From Phoronis australis (Eukaryota > Phoronida > Phoronidae): 64,000 bases of DNA. Where the stretch lies: positions 245,251 through 309,250 of the forward strand of contig NMRA01000486.1 in the NCBI GenBank assembly GCA_002633005.1, given 5' to 3'. A program made the position numbers and the translations under genes. The notes under the pieces were generated by a model that saw only the letters and a program-made list of their open reading frames with translations, made no database searches and was not told the origin of the DNA. Positions 1 through 11,537 of this stretch are shown here, in pieces (the first letter of the stretch is position 1; each line of letters begins with the position of its first letter).

Positions 1-114
1 AGTAAAGTTGTACAAACATAGAATGGAGGTACATGCACTTGGACGGAAAATATGCAATAAAGATTTAGATGCATCATCTCATCCAAAGGGTGAAACTCAT
101 TATGTAACACAAAC

Positions 115-236
115 CTGGTCGCCACCTGGTGACTGTAAAGTCTTTTCCCATCGTTTTGAAATACTCGAGCCAAGCCAAAGTCTGCAATCTTTAAATGTCC
201 TGTAGAGCTAATCAACAAATTGGCTGGCTTTAAATC
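115..236 (-). CDS. CDK20: CDK20 coding exon 4
   Basis: This 122-nt exon has acceptor TTTGCAG and donor GTTTGT. It encodes the catalytic loop [21 protein letters not shown], and then the activation segment ending YSHQVATR. It ends in phase 2; the next exon (WYRAPE...) is not in the window. Confidence 0.92.
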
Positions 237-3200
237 CTGCAAACAGATGTGCTATGCAGAAAACATTTTAAAATAAATGACACCTTTAGATTTTTTCACA
301 GAAAAGTTATTATTTAATAAAATGTTGTAAAAGAATAAACTATCAAACAACACAGCCAGAAATAAACGCGTAACCAACAATTCAAGAATACATTTGAAAA
401 TTAAAATGGTAATCCCAGTGTCAGTTTTCTCCAACATTAGAAACATGGCTCCATGTGTCAAGCTCGCTGTAATGTTGAGCATGCCCAAAAATCTGCACTG
501 TCTATTAAATTAAAATAAGTTTGGGTTAGTTTAAGAAGCCTATGAGCTCCATTACAAAGGTTGTTTCAGAACTTGAATTATTCCTTCAACAGAAAGTGAT
601 GCAAAAACACAACAGAATGGAACAATATTTGTCACTGAAATACATTCATGACATCATGTCCCAGCAAAATAGTCATACAAGTTCAATGTGCAACATTCAA
701 AAATAAACAACCACGAAAAAGAAGTGCTGATTCCAGGGTTCATTTCAAAAAGCTAGATTCATGTGAATTTTGTGAGATCATGCCAGATCACTGGCACATG
801 ATGATTTGAGTGACAGGTTAATAGTAAGATGGTGACCTCACTAACATACATCGTGAAGTGACAGCCACTGAAGTGATTGGTCGGCAAGGCTGCTATATTG
901 AATTATAGGGAAAAACTGTGTTTAAACGCATTATTTGTGTTCCACAGACTAAAGTTTCTCCCAGAAAATGGGCAACAGTTGGATGTAACGTGCCCACATT
1001 TTGAGAGCCATTTTTCCACTGAATAACTGGCATCAAAGTGGTTCTCAAAATCTCGACACGTTTTTTGCGACCATTGCCCTGAAAATGTCTGGCAAGTGCA
1101 TGGCATTACAGAACCTGTTCCAGTACTTACTCTGTGCATGATGTGGTTCTCATGGCAGAAGGCCACACCCTTCAGCAGCATCATCATATAACTCTTGATC
1201 TGGGCTTCAGTCAGGGGCTTTTCGGTATTACGTATCACCTCAGCCAGATCCGACAGCATGTAGTCAAAGACGAGGACAAAGCCAGTACCATGTGGAAACA
1301 CATCGCGTAACTTCACTACGTGTTGGTTCTCTTCAATTTCTTGTAAAGCTTTGATTTCCCTGTGTGACAAACATTAATCTGCATGCTGCAGTTGACTCAC
1401 TTCTGGCAAAATAGACTAACTTTTGGTTTAGACTCCCTGTGTGACAAACATTAACCTGCATGCTGCAGTTGACTCACTTCTGGCAAAATAGACTAACTTT
1501 TGGTTTAGACAGCTACTGCCATAAAAATGATGAGATCTTGTTCCTTATTCAGATTAAAAGTACGCCCTGAAGTTGGGGAAAACAGTCATCTCTTGCAGCC
1601 ATACTAAGAGCAATTTTTTAATTCTAAGTTAACTTTAAAGTTTTTCATTTTTGTTTGACCTGCAGTGCTGAGGACTTCAACATAACAAATTACAAGCGTG
1701 ACTAATATAAAAGCTGAAACCAGATTATCTTACAAGAGAAAGCATTATTTCAAAACAGTGGAATTTCAGAAGACCACCCAGAGCAAGTACAGATGGCATT
1801 TACAAGTCACTGTTCACAGCTGGAAAAACAGCAAGCATAAAAGTTGACAAAGTAGACCAATATATACCTGAGGGCGGTGTTTGGTACTCCTTCTTCCAAT
1901 TTACGCAGGGCAACCTTTTTAAGAGCGACGATGTCACCACTCTGCATAGAAACGGCAAGTTTAAATCACAGTGAGCATGTTAGTGTAAGCAGCTCAAAAC
2001 ATGTCATAGACCAGACATTACGTACATAACAGACATAATTCTCCAGGGTATTACGTAACTTTAATGAGGAGACAAAAATAAACAAGATAAACAGTAGCAT
2101 AGCAAGTGGAGCAAACTAGCTGGGGGGAGGGGTACTCCGCCATATTTTTTACTGGGTAGGGGCAGTGCAGAAGGAAAATTAAAAGACACACTCATTTAGA
2201 GAGTGGACTTGAAAAAACAGTTCTACCAGGAGAAAGTTACCCTTTTGTAAGGGTTGTTCCAGAAACATGACCCTTTTAATCCAAAAATTTGGTAAGACAC
2301 GTGTTGGCAAAATGAGTACAACATTTACAGCTGTAGCGGTAGTGTTAAATGCAGCGTTGTGTTTTATGTGTGTGGGGTGGATGACCGCTGGTGTCGACTT
2401 GACGGATAGATGCTCAGTCGTTTTGAAGTTTGGATATTTAAAAAGCAGAAGTAAAAGGAGATTCGAATTGATTAAAAATACATGCTAATTCACTGATGTT
2501 GTCAAAAATTACAAACAGTAGTTATGAGAAAGAATTTATCAGAGACTATGAAGCAACCCTAAAACTTTTAAACGAAACTATAGTAGACTTACAAGACGTC
2601 ACTCATGTTTTTAAGAGTCGGACTGGAGCGGGTTTCAAACCCCAGACAGCCCGCCAAAACTGCTTGTGCGCGGCTTTTTATAACTAAACGAATGCACGTG
2701 AGGGTGAGTCCATGACATGAGTGACGTAATGAAACACCCCTATATAGAAGAGTCAATTAATAAAATGGAGCGAAACTGTAACTCTATAATTCACAAAGGG
2801 AGGGCGCGCCCGTCACACTCCCCCAACCTCAGATCTAATGTAATTATTTAACATAGATCAAAATTATACAGTAGTGACAGTGAGCGACAACTTCAACTCG
2901 TGATAACAAGGTACTCAAGACAGTTTAAATGACATCAATAACTCTAGTAATTCACAAACACAAAGACCTGACCGGTAGGACCATAATAAAATAGAGATTA
3001 AATATATGCATAGAAAATGACAACAATTAACTCGGAAACGATTAACAACAACAATAACAACGTAAAACTTAAACACCAATAAATGCAACTAGAGTTCTCT
3101 CCCATTCCAACAATCGGCCTACGTCCCCACCAAACTTCTCTAACTCAACATCTTTGAAGGGTGCCCTCTCCCTATAGAGCTCGCCCATCCGGGCCACGGC

Positions 3201-4029
3201 ACCAAAAATGTAGCAGTGGTGTTAAATGCAGCGTTGTGTTTTATGTGTGTGGGGTGGATGACCGCCGGTGTCGACCTGACGGATAGATGCTCAGTCGTTT
3301 TGAAAAGAAGGAGTAAAAGGAGATTCGAATTGATTAAAAATACATTCTAATTTACTGATGTTATCGAAAATTACAAACAGTAGATATGAGAAAGAATTTA
3401 TCAGAGACTATGAAGCAACCCTAAAACTTTTAGACGAAACTATAGTAGACTTACAAGACATCACTCATGTTTTTAAGAGTCGGACTGGAGCGGGTTTCAA
3501 ACCCCAGACAGCCCGCCAAAACTGCTTGTGCGCGGCTTTTTATAACTAAACGAATGCACGTGAGGGTGAGTCCATGACATGAGAGACGTAATGAAACACC
3601 CCTATATAGAAGAGTCAATTAATAAAATGGAGCGAAAATGTAACTCTATAATTCACAAAGGGAGGGCGCGCCCGTCACACAACAAACATTTCAAAAATAT
3701 CCCAATGGGCACACCTAGTTACTTACCTTTACCTAGCGTTGTTGACCAACTGGTACCTCCAGTTACCTACCTCTACCTAGCATTGTTGACCAACTAGTAC
3801 ACCTGGTTACCTACCTCTACTTTGCGTTGTTGACCACCGGGTACCTCTAGTTACCTACTTATACCTAGCATTGTTAACCACCTGATACTTATATCAAGTT
3901 GCATACTTCTACCGAGCATTAATTGTTCACCAAGTGGCACACCTAGTTACCTACCTCTACATGCTTTGCCTTGTCTACAATTCCATGCGCACCTTCCCCA
4001 ATACGACACAAGATCAGATACTGATCCAT
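115..4029 (-). CDS. CDK20: CDK20 (cell-cycle-related kinase, CCRK), partial: exons 1-4, 3' part beyond the left edge
   Basis: Serine/threonine kinase of the CDK family; in vertebrates it acts with cyclin H-like partners and in ciliary length control (family knowledge). Exons on the minus strand are 4029-3955, 1941-1868, 1359-1131 and 236-115, all with GT-AG borders and matching phases (0, 2, 0, then 2). They give 166 residues collinear with human CDK20: MDQY start, glycine loop GEGAHG, ATP lysine K33 in [18 protein letters not shown] in place of the PSTAIRE helix, catalytic loop [10 protein letters not shown] (D127, K129, N132) and DFG at 145-147. The activation-loop Thr161 of the human protein is Ser here. 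The remaining C-terminal half should lie left of base 1. Two odd residues occur in exon 1 (Cys8, Asp19). Certainty of family is very high. Confidence 0.93.
996..1062. repeat. Core fragment of the GTCGGATATA foldback MITE
   Basis: attttgagagcca...ttccactgaataac...gtggttctcaaaat matches the centre of the copies at 8916 and 38302. It lies in the CDK20 intron just after exon 3. Confidence 0.6.
1131..1359 (-). CDS. CDK20: CDK20 coding exon 3
   Basis: This 229-nt exon starts after TTTGTCACACAG and ends ...HENHIMHR before GTAAGT. It covers the alpha-C helix region, hinge and alpha-E ([20 protein letters not shown]). The acceptor and neighbouring intron are tandemly duplicated 77 bp upstream. Confidence 0.93.
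1357..1511. repeat. 77-bp tandem duplication containing the CDK20 exon 3 acceptor
   Basis: The block starting tccctgtgtgac at 1357 is repeated from 1434 with one clear mismatch (aatct/aacct). The first copy includes the last bases of exon 3 and its 3' splice site; the second is wholly intronic and carries the same pyrimidine-rich tract plus AG. Confidence 0.9.
1868..1941 (-). CDS. CDK20: CDK20 coding exon 2
   Basis: This 74-nt exon has acceptor TGCAG and donor GTATAT. It encodes [18 protein letters not shown] and then VPNTAL, with the ATP-binding lysine K33. It ends in phase 2, and the split Arg codon is completed by exon 3. Confidence 0.92.
2332..2817 (-). repeat. 3' LTR of the retroelement
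   Basis: This 486-bp LTR has the TG...CA ends. It differs from the partner LTR by point changes and a short extra stretch near 2428-2445. Short open frames inside it (for example 2496-2687) recur in both LTRs and are not genes. Confidence 0.85.
3209..3679 (-). repeat. 5' LTR of the retroelement
   Basis: This 471-bp LTR abuts the primer-binding-site-like sequence at about 3188-3208. Identity to the other LTR is clearly above 90% by eye, so the insertion is not ancient. Confidence 0.85.
3710..3960. repeat. 44-48 bp minisatellite carrying repeated 5' splice-site-like sequence
   Basis: Six units recur with the core gttacctacctctac at about 3718, 3762, 3806, 3850, 3896 and 3946. On the minus strand the core reads GTAGAGGTAGGTAAC, and the last unit is the real CDK20 exon 1 donor. 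Three cores (3762, 3806, 3946) are identical. Confidence 0.9.
3955..4029 (-). CDS. CDK20: CDK20 coding exon 1
   Basis: This exon has 25 codons and was found by its start MDQY and glycine loop IGEGAHGIV, ending KAKHVE before the donor GTAGGT. Phase 0 joins exactly to exon 2 (SGDIVALKK), as in the human protein. Cys replaces the usual Gly at residue 8 and Asp replaces the usual hydrophobic residue at 19, which is unusual for beta-strand 2. The last six exon bases and the donor are part of a tandem 44-48 bp repeat running to 3710. Confidence 0.85.
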
Positions 4030-4079
4030 AGATGAGATCATCCGACAGCTGCAGGTGGCACTGCAATTGTAACATGGTT

Positions 4080-4356
4080 TGATCAGTTGGAGGCATAATT
4101 CGGTGAAAAGCTTCTAGCATATGGATGGCCTATAGGATGGCCACTGTATCTACTGCAGCCAAATGAGACAATGGTACTGTCCAGGCGATACCTTGTGTGA
4201 CCTCACCTATGGCACCTATGCGCAAAAGGTACTTGAAGCAACAAGACATTAATGGTTTAACCAGTGTATGGCATAATTCGCCGAAAAGTTTATAACGAAT
4301 GGAAGGCCTATAGGATGGCCACCGTCTCTAAGGCCAGTTGAGATGGTGGTACTGTC
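4080..4356. repeat. Dispersed repeat upstream of CDK20, related to the 30.3-31.3 kb inverted repeat
   Basis: Two near-direct copies of a block with gcataattcgccgaaaag and ggcctataggatggcc lie at about 4092 and 4268. The stretch cctatgcgcaaaaggtactt, and then the gcataattcgccgaaaag block, is also found in the right arm of the inverted repeat at 31.1-31.2 kb. No coding is seen. Confidence 0.7.
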
Positions 4357-5682
4357 TAGCCGACGAGTAGGCGATTACATCTCTGTGATATTATACCACA
4401 TAAAAAGTTACTCATGTCAAAATACAGTGAATAGCATTGAATGAAACATTCAGATATATAGTATTGTAGCCCCTGGCCCTAGACAACCAGCTGAGGGGCT
4501 ACGTGTTCCCGTCAAGCCCTGTACGCCTGTGCTGTGCCGTGGACGTGAGTGTGAATCAATCACTGACACTGGTCCATCACTCAATCAGTCAATGAATCAG
4601 ATCAGTGACACTGACAGTGTTTAAGATATCACGTTTCCACATTTTATCCTAATATTACCTATCTGTTATTGCAATAACATTGATTCAAAGACGTTGTAGT
4701 TCCACAGCAAAGTATTTTAAAATACTCTGTTCAGATGCTCATCAGCAATCCACACAATTTATCAAAACATCAACAACTGCCTGAGGACTGGTAAAGTTGT
4801 CAAGTACGCTCAGAAAGTTTCCGGTTTTGCTGGAATGCGCTCCCTCAATATTTGTCACTCGATTATTAGTTGTCGTTGGTTCACTTCTGTCGCTAGGATC
4901 GCAAGGGCGCGGTCAGACCAGACTGGCTGTTTGTTTCGTCCCTCATCCTACTTTAATGCCAGAATGACACAAATTGATTGTGAGCACACAGATCCAGAGA
5001 TCTGTTGCAATGAAAATGTCTTTTGTTTTTATTTCAGTGACATTGCCATTTTCATTGCAATGTAACAACCCGGCGTACAATTGCGGAATACCAAAATGCG
5101 AGTCTTGAAACTTTGTAAGCCCTTATTTCTGTTTTTTGTTTCATATCATGTAGGACCTATCTGAACTCATTTTCCCTTGTTTTTATTGAACATGCCTTTT
5201 CAAGTTGTTTTTTAGTTATCGAAACTGTTAGTCTGCAAATGTTTGTTTGACTATAAGATATATTTTTTTTATTTTTTTATTTCATTGGCTGTCAATAACA
5301 TAAACATACACATTAGTCAATTTTCAAATCTCATGGTGTTCAAAGCAAGTGTAAGAACGCTTGCTTGGTATAATTCGACTATATTGAAAACATTGATCTG
5401 GAAAAAAATTGAAACAAAACTGCGGCACAGTCATGAGAAAAGAACTCGAGAAGTACAGGTTTTATCAATGAGAAAAAACGTTAATGAGTACAATTAAGCT
5501 TGCGGTCCGTGAGAGTGGAAAATTATTCACGTTCACGTGGTTTGTAGCTACAAGTATGTAAGTGATCCGGTCACTCATCGGCTCAGTGAGCAAACAAGTG
5601 GCGGGACAACGTGAACTAGTGAAATCAACTGAGATACCTCCGGGCTTACTACGGAACAGAAAAAGTGGGCGTCAGTGGCCGG
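4357..5682. other. Intergenic, nothing recognised
   Basis: This lies upstream of CDK20 on the minus strand and far upstream of the Rho gene on the plus strand. It is AT-rich, with only short open frames that lack family features or splice context. Untranslated exons of either gene could lie here but cannot be recognised from sequence. Confidence 0.5.
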
Positions 5683-5830
5683 TTGCATGAAACAGTCCCA
5701 AATAGGGACTCAACTAAGGTCCCTAAGTCTTTTTGAATATTTGTGTCTTTATGGATTCATAGACACAATATTTTTCTATCACTTCATCTTTAGTATGAGC
5801 TCCTCTTTATTTAATGAATTGTTCAAATTC
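5683..5830. repeat. One-ended copy of a TIR element (GCATGAAACAGTCCC end)
   Basis: This stretch starts ggttgcatgaaacagtccc and runs on like the left end of the element at 12090 (aatagggact, then a ...agtatgagct / ...attatgagca block). Confidence 0.7.
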
Positions 5831-6479
5831 AAACTTTTTTCCAATTAGAATTTGATTTTACATTTTTTTTGTTCTTTATTTAGGCCTCACTTTGAATTAA
5901 ATTGACAGAAAAACACCACGTTGTGTTTCCACTTTTCAATAAGTAATGTATTTTGCTCGTGCATTTGGTGAAAATGAATATCAAAAAGACAATGTAAATA
6001 TGGCGTAATTGTTATTAGAGAAAATTAGTTCAAAGTTTAAAAAAAATAATTTGCTGGAACAGAGTTTGGCAAATAACAAAATATTTAAAATTCAAATTAA
6101 ACAGATTTTTGTTTGTTCTACATCAATACGAATCTCAATCTTTAATCTGGGTTCAAAAATCCTCTGGCCAAATCACCGCGTGTCCTTGCGTTATCTTACC
6201 GCGAAAAAAACTAATCGGTGTCCTCAGAAAAGTTTGAAACGTCGGAAATGAAATACCAATGATCTCAATGCGGCCTAGTTTCACTCCATTCCAAACAATT
6301 CAAAACCCATCAAAATTCACGGTATAAATAACAAGCGTCAACAATTTGAAATACTGCCATATGATCATTCTCACTTAAACCAGCAAGAGCGGGTCAGTGA
6401 AAAGTTGTCACAATTTTTCCAAAGACTGAGCCTGGCTATGGTTTTACCAGAGGAATCGTGATCTTGGCGGTGGGCGTGT

Positions 6480-6740
6480 GAGGGAAGAAGGGTCGCCCCC
6501 ATAAAGCTGCATGCGCGCACCTAGGCGAAGTGGGCAAAAAGGTCCGCCTACGAGAAACAAAAAGTCCGAGAAAATGAATGAGGCAAAAGTCCACTAAAGA
6601 AGCACAAACGCACAATTCAGTGGTGCGCCCGTTTCTTTTTTTCTTTTTTTTATTTATTTTTTTAGTCCGCCGGCTATTTTGTTACAAAAAGGTCCACAAC
6701 TTTAGGAATTCGAGCCCCCCCATATTGAAGGCTGGGCGCC
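6480..6740. repeat. Dispersed repeat, shared with 23515-23752
   Basis: Shared blocks are ggcgaagtgggcaaaaaggt plus ccgcct, aaaagt(c/a)cactaaa, ggtccaca and attcgagccccccat. A second copy lies in an intron of the M4 peptidase gene. It encodes no recognisable protein. Confidence 0.7.
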
Positions 6741-8915
6741 CGCATGAGCTCGGCTCATTTTTCCGCGATACAATTTATGTAGTTTTACATCGAATGAGCT
6801 GTCCTTAGATAGAACAAGAAGAACGTGACAAAACCAAATTTGGGTGTTATCCCCCAACGCCATGTTGGGGGTCGTAGTTCTGCCAAATATCCTTGAGACG
6901 GTCATCGGCGAGGGGTCAGTCCCACCGGCACGTACGTGTGTCACTCTAGTGTAACCTACAGTAGTCGTGATGAACAGAGTGAATGGATGATTATATATAA
7001 CTAAGAGAGAGTATTTCCTAACCACCTCGAGACTCCGCGGGCTTCTACCTATGAAAAGTATGTACGGATCACCAATGGCTAGTAGGGTCAATCCTTTAGA
7101 AGTTGATAACGTTTGACTCTTTTTTGATAATCTCGCTGATCAGTTCAAATTGATTTTCCGGCAGTTAACGAAAGATTTGAGATTTACTTTGTTTTATTAA
7201 AGCTGTGTTTCGCCCTGCATGCTTACTAATTGGCTAAAAATCAGTAAATTGTTTCTCTTTTAAGATTTAGTAAAGCCAGTTATTATTCTTATAAAATCGA
7301 TCTTGTAATACTCCTATAACCTAATAAGAAAAATTGCGAATTCCAAAATGACCACAAAACGCATTGCCTGTGACTCGCTGGCTCATCAGGCAATAATTCG
7401 AGATCGGTTGACTGTGGAGATGTTTTTAAAACCCGCGGGACAAAGTAAGAGTTCAACGGACAAAACAGGAGCGAAACACAGTGAGTTTTCCACAAACCTA
7501 CGTAAGTATATTCAGTAGCAACGTTAATTCTAAAAGAACAACAAAAATTGGAAAGGAACAAAACCGGCAAATTAGTTGGATTCATACTATCTTCTGTTCT
7601 CAAAGTATTGATGACATCACCCGGGTTTAGATCCGCATGCAGCCAATCACATTGCTGTCTATCTTGTTACTATTTTTAGAACAGGGAACCTCTATATTAA
7701 CCCCCCTGCTGAATATATTTTTCAATATCAACTTTCATGTGTACAATAGTAATTGAGTTTACTATCACAACTGAATGTTTTCGTGGCTGAATTGTGCAAC
7801 AAGTGCTTCGAAAGGTAGACATTTTAAGTTTTTGAGTGTGTTTTGTAGAGTTATATTAAGTTCGGCAGCTAATTAAAGTCAGTGCTATATGTTCAGTGGA
7901 TCTCAGTACGTGCTCTGTGCAATGGCTCGCTGCAGACTTGTTTAATTTATTTGACGTATATACTGTGAGGATTTTAATAGTTAATTAAATTTCCACCATT
8001 TCCATGAAACGAGGATCATGGGGCTATGCCCGGAAGTGGAGGATATTTCTTAACTTCACTTTTTTATTCGCTTTTCTGCAGTTGTGCGCTGCAAAAAAAC
8101 TTTCCTGCAAACTCAACAATTTCTCAAAAAAATCAGAAATATTTAAGCTCAGAATGTGCAGTTGATTTAATCTGAAAATCATAATCCGTTTCCTTTGATT
8201 TGTTTTGGGTGGAGTGAGAATCTATTTTGAGTCACGCACTTGTTATCCCAGAATGCTTTGCATGATTTCAATTCGCTCGAGCAATTCAGCAATACTGATA
8301 ACCCCCCAATCGGCACCAATTGAGGTGTGGTCAGAAAACGGTCGAGTTGGATGGTTGCTTTTTGCGGGGATACACAGATTTATAGCCAGTTTGTAAAGGT
8401 ATGAAAGGTTTTGTATGTTTCAGGTGTCATGATACTACAAGATGCGGGAGCGATTAGATAAATTTTCTGAGCTAGGTTTCAAAAAATGGGCAACTTTGCA
8501 GTAACGGTTGAGTTTTAAACGGGGTCATTGTTGCTGAATAAGAGGAAGTTGCAAGTCGCCCGGTATTTATGAGCTTAGCTTCATCCCTCACTTTTTATCA
8601 CTGGCGGAAAAGTTTGTCTGTGTTTGCAGCGTTAAAACTGTCACTACTGGAAGCCAATATAACGTTTCAAGAGTCTTCGCTGTTGAAGTTTCGCATTCCA
8701 ATGTGTCCGCCATTTTGAAAATGACATCACCGGCAATTTTTCTCTCAGGAAGGGAAGTCTTGGCGGTTTTCTTGGTGTCCTAGTCTAGTGAAAATGTGCT
8801 TCCTGGTTCGAATTTTGTTACTGAGTACACGGTTCTCAAAATTGTCCAAAACCAGCGCAAGCTTGTGTGTGGAACTTGAAGTGAATGTGTAAATGCCTCG
8901 TTCAGCTCATTTCGA
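6741..8915. other. Intergenic, nothing recognised
   Basis: AT-rich sequence with scattered short open frames on both strands. None has a recognisable motif, a good splice context or a long reading frame. Confidence 0.5.
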
Positions 8916-9032
8916 GGGCTGGGATAACGCGGTCCCTGATTTTGAGAACCAGTTTCTTCCACTGAAAAACGGGCTCGTTATTCAGTGATTGCCAGGTTCT
9001 CAAAATCAGGGTCCACTATATCCGACTAGTGC
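8916..9032. mobile_element. Foldback MITE (GTCGGATATA-type), copy 2
   Basis: The ends are inverted: left ggtccctgattttgagaacc, right ggttctcaaaatcagggtcc. The right end finishes actatatccgactagtgc, matching the copy at 38302. A degenerate half copy follows at about 9090-9125. The central gtttcttccactga...cgggctcgttattcag also matches the other copies. Confidence 0.8.
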
Positions 9033-11537
9033 TGACTTGTTTTACTCGAGATTTAGCCTGTACTGAAATTGAAAACTAGACAAACACAGTGGACAAAACT
9101 GGTTCTCTAAGTCAGGGACTGCATATCAAAACATAGTTGTTTTCAAAAGTCTTGACTTGCTTGCTTGATCTAGCACTTAAAGATGAATAAGTATTTATAG
9201 ACACTTGACAAGATAGTTTGCAGTATACACCGGTGACCTAAAGTCGCGAATATAAGCATAATAAGCAGTTGATTGTCATACTACCCAGTGTCCATTTGCA
9301 ACTGCTCATGTGATATCATGGACATATATCAGCCTTCACAAATATACGTATTTTGACAATCTTAATCCTTGTTTGTATCCGTAAGCAGAGTTTTAAAACA
9401 GTCGTTGATCGACCCTGGGACATTTTGATACATTGTTGAAGCTACCCCTGGAGCGCGTGTTTGAGTAAATCTGAACGATAAATATTTTCGAAAATGTATC
9501 CCAAAATGCACTAAAAGCTGTTTTTAAGATACATTTGAAAAAAGAAGCCAATCACTTGTTATCATATTGTGAATACGAACACGTCCAAGTATTCGTTTGA
9601 CATTTGTAAGCAGATTAACACTGGAAACTTCAACCCCAGGTGTCTCATTACCGCGCAGAAGAGGAAATAAGATCGTTCACGACTTTAGGGCACTCACGAC
9701 TTAAGGACTTCTGACGGTACATATGCCAAACATATGTGACCAGACATCCTCTAGTTCTTGATGAAAGTTGTAATGTACCCNCCCCCCGTTGTTGTGAAAC
9801 TTGCCTGGATTACCAACGAAACATCATTCCATACACATGACCTTCCAAGAAATCTGCTGTCCTAAATTATAGATATTCAGTTTCTCCTTTTGGCCCAATG
9901 TCCCGCGCACGTGCTCACTTCCTGAGGCACACTATTATCTAGATATGATCCTTCTGATTTCCTATGAATGTTTCCGACTCCCGTCTTTATACTGTCTGTA
10001 TGTTGAGTTCTTGAGCGGATGGGGCATGGCGACTCCGTGGCAACCTAGGATTTTCACCAGATCGCCAAATAAAATCTGAGATTGTTACTGTGACCTGCAG
10101 GCTGCCAAACCATGCCCTGTTCATTTTATTCAATGGGTAATACTGGTTCTCAATGTCAGACCACCAAAAGAGACTATATCCCCACCATTGTGCAGAATTT
10201 CTGCAAAAGATTACATGGGGAATACATGCTTTAATTAATCACATTTGCCTGGCCCTTTGAATGATGTCATCTACTAGAAAATGGGTCTAGAAGCTGAATC
10301 TTTACTAGCGTTAGACAACTCACCTGTTTTCAATGAGATATAATTTTGTCTACAAAATTCAAAACAAAAACTTAGCTGCGATCAACTGCTCTAATGTTGA
10401 GCCACTTTGTTCAATTTTTGATTGACTGTCTTGTCAATTGCAACTACGCAGCGCTTTTAGTGGTCTCTACCTGTGAAACGTTGTCCAACTTTATTCCTGG
10501 TGAATTTTGCAACATTTTAAGTTGTTTACTCATCTCACCGTTATCTCGGTGGTCCTAAACTTGATAGTTTCTTGAAATTGTGACCCAGTCTTCCATGCTA
10601 ATACTGCTTTTGGTCAGGATTCATTAAAACAGTATTCTTTTTTCTTGCTGCTCCACATTTTTTGTTTATTGCATAGGGGCCTACTATTTTCCAATCCATT
10701 GCAAGCGTAGTTGATTCCCTTATATTTTTCCAACTCTGTAGGGCAACTTTATACTGCGTTTGTTCACACATGGGTTAAGTATATGGGATAAGCCGCTTTA
10801 CATTGTCAACACTATCATGTCTGTTTGTCCTCATAGAACTTAATTATCTTTGTTATATACTAAACCAGGCGTTCATGTAGAAGACTTCCAGGGTGTCCAA
10901 ATGGACTTAATTTTCGACACCATGGTTAGGATGCCCCGTTTCAGCATTTGCCCTGTTCAATACTTGGATGGTCGAGTAAAAACAGCAAGGTGCATTTGTG
11001 TCTCTTTTAACTTGCTAACAGCAGCTTAGAAAGTTCACTGGCCTTATAAAGATAAAACAGTCCTAATGTTAAGCTTTCATTTAAATTAAGAGAAACTTAA
11101 TTGCAGACAGATGTCTCCACAGTTCCATTCTACACTATTGCAGTAATTTGATCAAGGGTCATAAAAACAGTCATTGGGGACACTGGTTTTGGAAAGGCTA
11201 GCACTGAAAGACTGGCAGAATCTCCTATGTTCAACGTTGAGCCTTTTAAGCCCTGTGCATGAAATAGTTTAAGTAATAGATGTGCCTTTTTGTACACAGA
11301 TAATCTTGTGTTGACAACTGCTATTGCTCAGTTGATGTTGCTCGGAACAATCGTGAAATGTGTTTATGTTGTCACTTCTCGGGTTAATTCTTTGAAATTC
11401 ATTTTAAGTTGTGTCGTATTTTTGGGTAGATAAGCCTCACGGTGTTGTTAGTGTGTGTTGGATGATGCATTATTGTTAGTGGATAGTGACGCACATCTGC
11501 AGTGATTGGTTGGATTTCATTATTTGTCATGCATCAA
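9033..11537. other. Intergenic, nothing recognised
   Basis: No long open frame or recognisable repeat. There is a one-base gap (n) beside a C run at 9781. This is upstream of the Rho gene, so its promoter and 5' untranslated exon(s) may lie here; the first coding exon at 13188 starts with an acceptor, proving an upstream exon. Confidence 0.5.

Larger units (their letters stand above)
2332..3679 (-). mobile_element. Internally deleted LTR retrotransposon (Gypsy-like ends, TRIM-like)
   Basis: Two direct repeats (2332-2817 and 3209-3679) begin TGTGACGGGCGCGCC and end CTACA on the minus strand. Directly after the 5' LTR (minus) lies TTTTTGGTGCCGTGGCCC, a likely tRNA primer-binding site. Directly before the 3' LTR lies the purine tract GGTTGGGGGAG. 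Flanks cagc / caac match at 3 of 4 bases, a decayed 4-bp target duplication. The interior is only ~390 bp and encodes nothing, so the element is non-autonomous. It sits in CDK20 intron 1 in the same orientation as the gene. Confidence 0.85.

Noticed and set aside
2496-3549. Two almost identical 63-codon open frames (2496-2687 and 3358-3549)
   Set aside because: They are the same segment of the two LTRs read on the opposite strand; no similarity to a protein family.
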